Assembly (NCBI GenBank): GCA_947574135.1
Contig: CANPIM010000021.1
Span: forward strand, 1-51,512
Reading direction: 5' to 3'
DNA: 51,512 nucleotides
Source: an uncultured Lachnospiraceae bacterium
GTDB lineage: Bacteria; Bacillota; Clostridia; Lachnospirales; Lachnospiraceae
In this document: in pieces, positions 17,145 to 24,460 of the stretch
How positions within the stretch are numbered: the stretch's first letter is position 1
Layout: every line of letters begins with the position of its first letter
The notes under the pieces: generated by a model
The model's input: the letters and a program-made list of their open reading frames with translations, nothing else
Told to the model about the DNA's origin: nothing
Databases searched by the model: none
Made by a program: the position numbers and the translations under genes

Positions 17145-18928
17145 AGTTTCTCCTCCAAAAGACGAATGGGTAGTTGCAGCCGAACACTTGTTCCCTTTCC
17201 TTGCACGCTGTCAATAAAAAGAGCTGCCTCTTCCCCGTAAACCAGGCGTATGCGATCATACACATTGTGCAGAGCTACCGACTCTCCCTGCCCTTTCCCG
17301 TAAACCATGGCTCGAAGCCGATGAAGCTGCTCCTCATCCATGCCTGCGCCGTCGTCCTCCACGGTTATAGACAGAAGCCCCCCCATTTTTCGGCAGATGG
17401 TAAGGACAATCCTGCCGTTTCCGCCCTTTCCCTCCAGTCCGTGACACACGGCATTCTCCACCAGAGGCTGCAGGAGAAGCTTAAGGACCCGGCAGCCCAG
17501 GATACTCCCATCCACGTTGGCATCAAAGGTTATGCGGTTATTCAGCCGGTAATTCTGAATGCGGATGTATTTATGAATAAATTCCACTTCCTCGTAGAGG
17601 GTCACATATTCATTCCGCATATCCATGTAGCGGCGAAAGCCCTCGGAAAACAGCCGGACAATCTCCGCATTCTCCCGATCCTCCCGGAGAATGAGATTCA
17701 TGCGCAGAGCCTCCAGGGTGTTAAAGAGATAGTGGGGATCAATCTGGTGCTGCAAAGCCTGGATTTCCGCCCTCTGGCGGGCGATGATCTCGTCCTTTAG
17801 CGTCTGCTCCCTCTGGGCCGCCGCGTCGATGAGATTGTCAATCTGTGCCATCATCTCCATAAAAACCGCATCCAGCTGAACCACCTCATCCCTGCTGTTT
17901 ACATCCGGCGTAAGGGCGGCAATGGAGCGGATACGCTTTCGGTCAATATTCTGCATTTTCTGATTCAGACTGTAAATCCCGGAGGTGATCTCCCGGGAAA
18001 TCCTCATCATCAAAAGATAGGACAGTCCCAGCAGTGCAAAGCCTGCCAGAATCATGATCCACATGTATCGCTGCATTTCATGCCGTACCTTGCTGTAGGA
18101 CATCAGGTATACCATATGCAGCTCCGGAGTTCTTCGCTGTACGGCAATATAGGACTCTCCCTCATAGGTAAGCCGCTGCCAGTCCTTTAGCTCCTGTAAG
18201 GTAAGCTCATTTTCTCCGGCCAGCTCCCTGGCGGTTTTTCCCACATCCTCTCTTCGGTTGGAGGTAAGGATTCGTCCCTCCTCATCCATGACAAACACCA
18301 GCCCCGCCTCCACAGGCTGATTGGCGATCTGGGTGTAAAAGGCATTCTCGTCCATATGGAGGGAGATCACATAGGAAATCCCATAATCCCCTCCCTTCTC
18401 CCGAACTGCCCGATAATAGCTGTAAACCGGCTGGTAGGTATTGTAATGGATGCCGCTTGGCCGCCAATCTCCGTCAGTGCTCAGCTCCTCCCTGTCCAAA
18501 ATCCCCTGCTGAAACAGGGTATCCAGCTCATTGCTCAGCTCAAAGGAAAAATTGCTGATTTCCCTGTGGTTATGATAGACCCGCACCCGGATTCCCTCAT
18601 AGGCATTGTTGCAGTTGTCCAGAATCGGATGAATGTTTTGCCTGTAATAATGGAAGCTTTCCGCCCGGTTTTCAAAATCCCTGGTCAAATAGTCCTCCAG
18701 CATACTAAAATCAGTCAGGGTCCCGGCCAGATGCTCCAGCTTGTCCAGCTCATTGGTATAGTTTTTCTCCAGCTGACCCACATACACTGCGGCAGAATCC
18801 TGAAATTCCCCCAGGGTGGCCTGCTGAATCATGAGAAAAAACATACACTCCATAAGCAGCATGGGCAGCATGGTGACAAACAGGCTGGCAATGGTCATCT
18901 TCTTCTGAATACTTGCATTTTTATACAT
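17129..18928 (-). CDS. Sensor histidine kinase, YesM type
   Basis: A 599-residue membrane kinase. A transmembrane helix lies near residues 12-35, an extracytoplasmic sensor region of about 240 residues follows, a second helix (WIMILAGFALLGLSYLLMM) sits near 290, and then a HAMP-like segment. The catalytic part is of the His_kinase/HATPase_c type: the phosphorylated His399 in IDPHYLFNTLEALRM, the N box PLVENAVCHG (Asn492) and the G1 box EDDGAGM (from 524). The YesM family senses sugars or oligosaccharides, often via the neighbouring transporter. The ATG at 18928 has GAGGGAG about 10 bases upstream; a start seven codons earlier has none with proper spacing. It has its own promoter at 18983-19012, separate from the transporter operon. 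Confidence 0.93.
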   Translation of the reverse strand: MYKNASIQKKMTIASLFVTMLPMLLMECMFFLMIQQATLGEFQDSAAVYVGQLEKNYTNELDKLEHLAGTLTDFSMLEDYLTRDFENRAESFHYYRQNIHPILDNCNNAYEGIRVRVYHNHREISNFSFELSNELDTLFQQGILDREELSTDGDWRPSGIHYNTYQPVYSYYRAVREKGGDYGISYVISLHMDENAFYTQIANQPVEAGLVFVMDEEGRILTSNRREDVGKTARELAGENELTLQELKDWQRLTYEGESYIAVQRRTPELHMVYLMSYSKVRHEMQRYMWIMILAGFALLGLSYLLMMRISREITSGIYSLNQKMQNIDRKRIRSIAALTPDVNSRDEVVQLDAVFMEMMAQIDNLIDAAAQREQTLKDEIIARQRAEIQALQHQIDPHYLFNTLEALRMNLILREDRENAEIVRLFSEGFRRYMDMRNEYVTLYEEVEFIHKYIRIQNYRLNNRITFDANVDGSILGCRVLKLLLQPLVENAVCHGLEGKGGNGRIVLTICRKMGGLLSITVEDDGAGMDEEQLHRLRAMVYGKGQGESVALHNVYDRIRLVYGEEAALFIDSVQGKGTSVRLQLPIRLLEEKLCTES

Positions 18929-18982
18929 GGTTTTTTGGCTCCCTCTCATCCCCTGTGCACAAAATATCCAAATGATTTATAT

Positions 18983-19012
18983 ATTATAGCACAAAAATAG
19001 ACCTTTTGTCCA
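18983..19012 (-). promoter_or_regulatory. Promoter of the sensor kinase/response regulator genes
   Basis: On the minus strand TGGACA (19007-19012), 18-base spacer and a perfect TATAAT (18983-18988). It lies between the end of the transporter operon and the kinase start, so the two-component genes can be expressed without the transporter. Confidence 0.6.
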
Positions 19013-19036
19013 AAAAACCCCTGCCCTGTCCCGTTT

Positions 19037-19909
19037 CTACGCCTTTATCGATCCAATCATAATCCCGGAGACAAAGTATTTCTGCAGGAAGGGATAGATG
19101 CACATAACCGGAACCACTGTGATCACCGTAATGGCCATCTTAATGGTCTGACCGCTGGAGGTCATGGCTGCCCCGTTTTTCAGCGCCTCAATATTGGTCT
19201 GTGCCGCAAGAGTATTGTAGAGCACATACTGGAGGGTATAGAGCTTCTCCTCCATGGCGCAGTACAGCTGAGTGTCCATAAAATTGTTCCACTGATTCAG
19301 GATGCCAAACAGCAAAATGGCTGCGTTTACAGGCTGGCAGACCGGAAAAATCACCTTCCAGTAGGCCACCAGATCATTGCCCCCATCCACATAAACCGCC
19401 TCCTGGAGAGACCGGGGAATGCCCTCTATGTAGGTCCGAATAAGAATCAGGTTAAAGGCGCTGCACAGGTAGGGCAGAATGTATACCAAAAAATTGTTCA
19501 TCAGACCGTATTGCTTCATAAAAATATAGGTGGGCACCGTACCTGCAGACACATACATGGTGAGCACAAAGGCTAAACGGAAAAATTTTCCAAATACCAG
19601 GTTGGGGGTAGCCAGAGCATAGGCCGCCATCCCTGTAACAGCCAGCATCAGCACAGGCCCGATAATGCTCCTGGCCAAGGAAACCAGAAACGCGCTCAGG
19701 AGAGCCTTGTCCTGCAGCAACGTCTCATAAGCCGCAAAGGTGATTCCCTTGGGAAGGAGAAGCAGGCTTCCCCCGGTTTCCGATAAGGAGCTGATAGAAA
19801 AATTGATCACATACAGGAACGGATATACCATGATCACAAAGATCAGAATCAGCAGCACTGCCGTAATGGCGTCAAACATAAAATTCCCAAAGCTTTTTTT
19901 TCTAATCAT
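19037..19909 (-). CDS. Carbohydrate ABC transporter permease, LplC/MalG type
   Basis: A 290-residue inner-membrane permease with six predicted helices; the first is TAVLLILIFVIMVYPFLYVI. The cytoplasmic coupling loop with the conserved EAA pattern reads EAVYVDGGNDLVAYWKVIFP, which contacts the ATPase. In LplABC/YtcP-type importers two permeases pair with a lipoprotein and an MsmX-like ATPase encoded elsewhere, which fits the absence of an ATPase gene here. It starts 12 bp after the partner permease. The family imports complex oligosaccharides. Confidence 0.93.
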   Translation of the reverse strand: MIRKKSFGNFMFDAITAVLLILIFVIMVYPFLYVINFSISSLSETGGSLLLLPKGITFAAYETLLQDKALLSAFLVSLARSIIGPVLMLAVTGMAAYALATPNLVFGKFFRLAFVLTMYVSAGTVPTYIFMKQYGLMNNFLVYILPYLCSAFNLILIRTYIEGIPRSLQEAVYVDGGNDLVAYWKVIFPVCQPVNAAILLFGILNQWNNFMDTQLYCAMEEKLYTLQYVLYNTLAAQTNIEALKNGAAMTSSGQTIKMAITVITVVPVMCIYPFLQKYFVSGIMIGSIKA

Positions 19910-19921
19910 CCCAATATCCCC

Positions 19922-20881
19922 CTACAGCACCGAATTCTCGCTCATACGCTTGGTCAGCCAGTTCACAAAGAGCAAAAGCAGAATGCTGACAACCGTCTTA
20001 ATAATTCCCATTGCCGTGGCATACGGGAAATCCAGCATTTTCAAGCCAAACTTGTAGATATACATATCCAGCACTTCCATCCTGGACCAGTTGGTAGGAT
20101 TGCTGAAAATAAAGAACTGCTCCAGGTTGGAGCTCAAAATCCAGCCTGCATTCATAATTAACAGCACAGACACGGTGGGAAGCAGGTTTGGCAGGGTCAC
20201 ATACCGGATCTGCTGCCAGCGTCCCGCTCCGTCCAAAGCCGCCGCCTCATATTCCTCCGAGGAGATTCCCGAAATGGCAGAAAGGAAAATAATGGTATTA
20301 TAGCCTGTGGATTTCCACAGATTCAGCAGAATAATCAGCTGCCAGGAATACTTGGGATCGCCCAGAATATTCAGTCCCTTATCCAGTATTCCCACCCGCA
20401 CCAAAAACTGGTTCAGGGCGCCGGAATTCACAGCCAGAAGCGACCAGACAATGGAGTACGCGATTACCCAGGACACAAAGTAGGGGAAAAAGGAGACCGT
20501 CTGGGTGATTTTCGCTCCCCGCTTCCAGGTAGCTTCCTTCAGGAGAATGGCCAGAACAAGAGCCACTGCCAGGTTCAGCACCAGTGTGACGCCGTTCATG
20601 ACCAGGGTATTTCGAATCAGATAAACCAAATCCGAGCTTTCCTGGAAAATCTTGAAAAAGTATTTCAGGCCCACGAATTGGCCCCCAAACAGCGAGCCGC
20701 CCAGCTGATACTCGGAGAAAGCAATATACCAGCCGGATAGGGGCAGATAATTAAACATCAATATACAGATAAACGCAGGCGACATCATCAAAAGCAACCA
20801 TTTCTGCCTCTTGATCTTTGCCCACAGCTTTTTCCCGGAAGAGCCTGGTATGGGAGCTGTCCCAGTCGCCACTTGCCTCAT
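19922..20881 (-). CDS. Carbohydrate ABC transporter permease, LplB type
   Basis: A 319-residue permease with six hydrophobic helices (for example WLLLMMSPAFICILMFNYLPL near the N terminus) and the EAA coupling loop EEYEAAALDGAGRWQQIRYVTLP. It forms the heterodimeric channel with the downstream LplC-type permease. The ATG at 20881 is 5 bases after GGAGGG; an upstream in-frame ATG 24 codons earlier has no comparable site. It starts 84 bp after the solute-binding gene, completing the lipoprotein-permease-permease order typical for LplABC systems. Confidence 0.93.
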   Translation of the reverse strand: MRQVATGTAPIPGSSGKKLWAKIKRQKWLLLMMSPAFICILMFNYLPLSGWYIAFSEYQLGGSLFGGQFVGLKYFFKIFQESSDLVYLIRNTLVMNGVTLVLNLAVALVLAILLKEATWKRGAKITQTVSFFPYFVSWVIAYSIVWSLLAVNSGALNQFLVRVGILDKGLNILGDPKYSWQLIILLNLWKSTGYNTIIFLSAISGISSEEYEAAALDGAGRWQQIRYVTLPNLLPTVSVLLIMNAGWILSSNLEQFFIFSNPTNWSRMEVLDMYIYKFGLKMLDFPYATAMGIIKTVVSILLLLFVNWLTKRMSENSVL

Positions 20882-20965
20882 AGTATCCCTCCTGACTATC
20901 TGTGGAAAGAAAACCCGCCCGGCCAAAGCTATTTTCGCCGGGCGGATTGACATTTCTGCTGGTTC

Positions 20966-22693
20966 TTATTTTTTCAGCGCCTCCGTAAATCCGGCAAGCG
21001 TCTCATTCATGGCATCGATAACCGGCTCATGATCCAGTTTGTTATATTCCTCCATAAGCTCCTCCCAGACGGCCTCAAAGTCATCCGCCATAAGCAGGTT
21101 GGCCGAATATTTCACCCGGACCTCTGTCATTTTGGCTCCCACCTTGCCCAAATCGCTGGAGGGCTCCAGAGCGCAGGACTGATAATACCCGGCATCAAAG
21201 CCCTTGCAGTGCTCATTCCACCACTGATTAGAGGTATCCCAGCCCAGTCCGGCATAGGCCTCCTTCTCCCGATCCGTGAGAGAGAAGCCGTCCACAAACT
21301 CCCAGGTCTGAGCCAGATTGAAGGGCTGGCCATCCTCCGCATAGGAATTGCACAAAGGAAGTCCCGACAGGGCTCCGATGACGCCCTCCTTCTTCTGTAC
21401 TTCCACATCCTGAGCACACTGATAGAACAGATCCGTGGGAATGCGTTCTCCGTTTTCCACCGTATAATGCACGCCCTCCAGACCAGACTGAAGGATCATT
21501 TGTCCCTCATCGGTGCAGCACCAGTTGATAAACTTTGCAACCCGCTCCGGATATTTGCAGTTCTTCGTGATTCCCATGGAATAGTAGGGATAGGAGACTC
21601 TCATAGGCAGCACATAGTCCTGTCCCACCTGGGAATCCAGCTGGAAGGGCATCTGGATATAGCTCATCTCCGGATGGCCTGCATTGGTCAGCTCCTGATT
21701 GGCGGTTGCCTGGTTCCAGGTCACATACCAGGCTGTGATGGCACGGCCGTTGCTCAGCTTCTGAAGGGTAATATCTGCCGTATCCGTAAAGCACTCCTCG
21801 TCCAGGGTGCCGTCCTGATACAGATTGTTAAAGAACTGGAAGGACTCCTTTACCTCCGGAGCCAGGAGATATTCCTCAAACTGTCCGGTCTTTATATTAA
21901 AAATGTGATAATCATTTCCGGAACCAAAATAGGTGTCGCCCTTTTCGTAGCCTACGGGAACAATGCCCTGAATGCCATAGGACTCAGCCATGGGCATGGT
22001 CATTCCTACGGTCGCCTGTCCGTCATAGGTGGTGGGGAAATCCTTCATGGCCTTTGCCAGGAATTCTCTCCAGTCACTGGCAGAAGAAAGCTCCGGCCAC
22101 CCATAATATTCAAGAACATCTGTTCGAACCAGCACATCCGTATGGTTAAGGGTAGTCTCTGTCTCCGTGGGCGTGTCTCTCTCCCACTTATAGAGGCCGC
22201 CGTCCGGTGCGGAAGCGCGCCAGTAGGGAATGATTTTCTCATACCGCTTGTAAAAATCCGGCATCAAATCCTTATAGTCATCCAGATTCAGCAGAGCCCC
22301 CGCGTTGATGTACTGCTTGAAAATATCCTCGCCCTGCATGTACTGAATCTCATTGTACTCGCTGCCGGCCAGCATCAATGCCTGTTTTTCCTTGATATCT
22401 CCGGAGTATTGCACATAGTTAAAGGCAATTCCGAATTCCTCTGCAATGTATTGCCCCACCGCCGTATCCAGGGATGCTGTGATAAGGGGTGTGGGGGGCA
22501 TAACGTCGATGACGTAAAGGTTATCCATGTTGCCGTCCCATTCTGCCGCTCCACCAGCCTCTCCCCCTTCGGTCGTTCCCTGGGCCGAAGCCACCTCCGG
22601 CTCCTCCGCCTTGTCTCCTGCACATCCGCTAAAAACCGATGTCATCATCATAATGGCCAAAAACAAACATAAATATCGATTTCGCCTTTTCAT
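20966..22693 (-). CDS. Extracellular solute-binding lipoprotein, LplA type
   Basis: A 575-residue sugar-binding lipoprotein. The signal peptide is MKRRNRYLCLFLAIMMMTSV followed by the lipobox FSGC with the lipidated Cys24; an acidic linker leads to the large binding domain. The length is normal for the LplA/oligogalacturonide-binding class and clearly longer than monosaccharide-binding proteins, suggesting an oligosaccharide ligand. It would sit on the outer face of the cytoplasmic membrane and deliver ligand to the two permeases encoded just downstream. A promoter region with candidate regulator repeats lies upstream. An AGGA about 5 bases and a GGGAG about 12 bases before the ATG could both serve as ribosome site. 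Confidence 0.93.
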   Translation of the reverse strand: MKRRNRYLCLFLAIMMMTSVFSGCAGDKAEEPEVASAQGTTEGGEAGGAAEWDGNMDNLYVIDVMPPTPLITASLDTAVGQYIAEEFGIAFNYVQYSGDIKEKQALMLAGSEYNEIQYMQGEDIFKQYINAGALLNLDDYKDLMPDFYKRYEKIIPYWRASAPDGGLYKWERDTPTETETTLNHTDVLVRTDVLEYYGWPELSSASDWREFLAKAMKDFPTTYDGQATVGMTMPMAESYGIQGIVPVGYEKGDTYFGSGNDYHIFNIKTGQFEEYLLAPEVKESFQFFNNLYQDGTLDEECFTDTADITLQKLSNGRAITAWYVTWNQATANQELTNAGHPEMSYIQMPFQLDSQVGQDYVLPMRVSYPYYSMGITKNCKYPERVAKFINWCCTDEGQMILQSGLEGVHYTVENGERIPTDLFYQCAQDVEVQKKEGVIGALSGLPLCNSYAEDGQPFNLAQTWEFVDGFSLTDREKEAYAGLGWDTSNQWWNEHCKGFDAGYYQSCALEPSSDLGKVGAKMTEVRVKYSANLLMADDFEAVWEELMEEYNKLDHEPVIDAMNETLAGFTEALKK

Positions 22694-22750
22694 GAGTTCC
22701 TGTTCTCCCTTCTCAATTATTCTTTCCTGCCGGAATCAAGTGATATCCTT

Positions 22751-22815
22751 AGTATAATCTGCCCTGGCCCCCATGTAATTAAATTTTTTAAACCTCTATA
22801 GCGGACAAATTAAAC
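22751..22815 (-). promoter_or_regulatory. Transporter operon promoter with candidate activator repeats
   Basis: On the minus strand TATACT (22751-22756) is a good -10 without a recognisable -35, as expected for an activator-dependent promoter. Upstream, read on the plus strand, ACAAATTAAAC (22805-22815) and the related ATTTTTTAAAC (22783-22793) form a direct repeat spaced 22 bp, two helical turns. AraC-type activators commonly bind such repeats. The same 11-mer recurs at 24286-24296. Confidence 0.5.
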
Positions 22816-22893
22816 TATTTTTCGTGAAAATGTATGTTTTTTCTTATCTAACACGCTATCTTCCATCATTTTAACGATAAACAAAGCCAGCGC

Positions 22894-24147
22894 TTACTTT
22901 TCTTTCAGGGATTTCTCCCATAGCTTTGCAATCCGCTGGTAGGTGGCAGCAGGTACCTCCGGATTCCCCCTGGAATAGCTGGGAACATATAAGCTTCCGG
23001 CCTTTTCAGGATTTGTGCTGGCGGTATGGTGCCGATAAACCTCCCGCTCCAGAGGATGGCGGAAATTGGGCACGGACACAGGCACGCCCCCCTTTAAAAT
23101 GGAATCATAGGCCAAAAGCCCGGTAATACCCATATCCAGAGCCTCATAGACGTCGATGGTCTCCGCCTCCTGATTCCCCCGGATTTTCTCCACAAAGTTC
23201 CACATCACATAGTAGTCGGATCCGTCATGTCCGTAAGCCTCTGCGGAGGAGGAATGGGTGTCTTTGGGGGAATAGCTCTCCACCCCAGTGGCATTCTCCC
23301 CCTCAAATTTGTCCAGATTGCAGTACAGCCTGGAGGTATTCCCCGCCTCCGCGTCCTCCCTGGCGCTCTCCAGCCGGCCTAGGGAGCCGTATACCGTATA
23401 CCACACAGAATTTCTGGAAATCCCCAGTCCGTGGCAGCTCTTCACCACAGCCCCGTTTTCCAGCTCCACCATTTCAATGGCCCCAAGCCCGGCCTTAGCT
23501 CCCATACGGGCGCAACGCTTGTTGTAGGGCAGCTCAAACCCTGTCACCCGCACGGGACGCAGTCCGCTGATGTGCAGCAGGGGCCCCAGGGAATGGGTGC
23601 AGTAAAAGGTGGCGGAAATGTTGTTGCGCCAGTGCTTTGGCTCACCCTGGGTGATGGAGGGCCAGATGCTCTCACAGTTGTGAAAATATTCTCCCTCTCC
23701 GTACTCAAACTCTCCCAGCCTTCCCTCCCGGTACAGGCGGCGCATCTCCCGGGGCGCCGGCATAAAACAGTAATTTTCCGCGTAAGCGTAGATCCGCCCG
23801 CTCTCCTCCACAGCCTCCGCAAGCTCCACAGCCTCCGCCAGGGTCTCACAGGGAAGCACCTCACTGAGCACATGCTTCCCGGCCTTTAAACAGCGTACCG
23901 CAAAGGGCGCATGCTCCGTGGCATAGTTAGCCAGGACTACCGCATCAATATCATGGGCTAAAAAGCTCTCAAAGTCTGTGTAATAGCTGATGGACTCCTG
24001 CTTTAGCTTTTCCCGCACCCGATTTAAAAACAATGCATTTTTGTCACACACTGCCACCAGCTCCGCGTTCTCTGCGTGGGTACAGTATTTCATCATGGTT
24101 TCTCCCCGTCCGGCGCCAAACACGCCTATCCTTACCTTATCTCTCAT
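22894..24147 (-). CDS. Gfo/Idh/MocA-family oxidoreductase (third of three)
   Basis: A 417-residue NAD(P)-dependent oxidoreductase, longer than its two relatives in the cluster. The nucleotide loop is RIGVFGAGRGETMMKY near the start; the position of the EKP motif is occupied by VLSEVLPCETLAEAVEL, so the usual Lys-Pro is replaced by Val-Leu-Pro, a notable departure. The region CTHSLGPLLHISGLRPVRVTGF follows where an active-site His is expected. The start at 24147 has AAGGGG 8 bases upstream; the open frame extends 45 codons further without a ribosome site. It is divergent from the GH20 gene and precedes the transporter operon, so it probably belongs to the same regulon. Loss of the EKP lysine suggests altered chemistry or a related but distinct subfamily. 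Confidence 0.85.
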   Translation of the reverse strand: MRDKVRIGVFGAGRGETMMKYCTHAENAELVAVCDKNALFLNRVREKLKQESISYYTDFESFLAHDIDAVVLANYATEHAPFAVRCLKAGKHVLSEVLPCETLAEAVELAEAVEESGRIYAYAENYCFMPAPREMRRLYREGRLGEFEYGEGEYFHNCESIWPSITQGEPKHWRNNISATFYCTHSLGPLLHISGLRPVRVTGFELPYNKRCARMGAKAGLGAIEMVELENGAVVKSCHGLGISRNSVWYTVYGSLGRLESAREDAEAGNTSRLYCNLDKFEGENATGVESYSPKDTHSSSAEAYGHDGSDYYVMWNFVEKIRGNQEAETIDVYEALDMGITGLLAYDSILKGGVPVSVPNFRHPLEREVYRHHTASTNPEKAGSLYVPSYSRGNPEVPAATYQRIAKLWEKSLKEK

Positions 24148-24253
24148 TCTCTCAACCCCTTCTCCATTCTTTTTTTGTTTTCCAGACAAGATTCCCAGGG
24201 CCGGAAGTGCTCTGCCTAAAAATCCCCTTCCTTCCGCAAGGAGCTCTGATTTT

Positions 24254-24317
24254 AAAATAGCATGCGCCCTATTCCCCTTCAATCAACAAATTAAACCTAT
24301 ATGCATACAAATTTGAC
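24254..24317 (-). promoter_or_regulatory. Promoter of the third oxidoreductase with candidate activator repeats
   Basis: On the minus strand TTGAAG (24277-24282), 17-base spacer and TATTTT (24254-24259) with an extended TG. Just upstream, read on the plus strand, ACAAATTAAAC (24286-24296) and ACAAATTTGAC (24307-24317) are a direct repeat spaced 21 bp, matching the motif before the transporter operon. The repeats lie between this promoter and the GH20 promoter and could serve both. Confidence 0.5.
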
Positions 24318-24333
24318 AGGTTTCCATTTTCGG

Positions 24334-24363
24334 TTGACTGGCCCGGTTTCTCTGTGATAGTCT
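24334..24363 (+). promoter_or_regulatory. Promoter of the GH20 gene
   Basis: TTGACT (24334-24339), 18-base spacer, TAGTCT (24358-24363) with an extended TG one base before it. It lies about 100 bp before the GH20 start, leaving a leader that contains a hairpin. Confidence 0.45.
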
Positions 24364-24376
24364 GTTCCCATAAAAA

Positions 24377-24417
24377 TCCCCTCTCTGGATTGTGTGCGCC
24401 CTTGTGAGGAGAGGGGA
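24377..24417 (+). promoter_or_regulatory. Leader hairpin upstream of the GH20 gene
   Basis: TCCCCTCTC (24377-24385) and GAGAGGGGA (24409-24417) form a perfect 9-bp stem with a 23-base loop in the predicted 5' leader, 43 bases before the start codon. There is no following T-run, so it is not an obvious terminator; an RNA stability or regulatory element is possible. Confidence 0.4.
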
Positions 24418-24460
24418 ATGCCCTGGTATTACACGCCTGCTAGGAAGGGAGGATACTACT

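Noticed and set aside
21029..22672. A 547-codon plus-strand open frame opposite the solute-binding protein gene
   Set aside because: Antisense to a clear lipoprotein gene; its length comes from codon bias of the real gene, and it has no start signal or domain.
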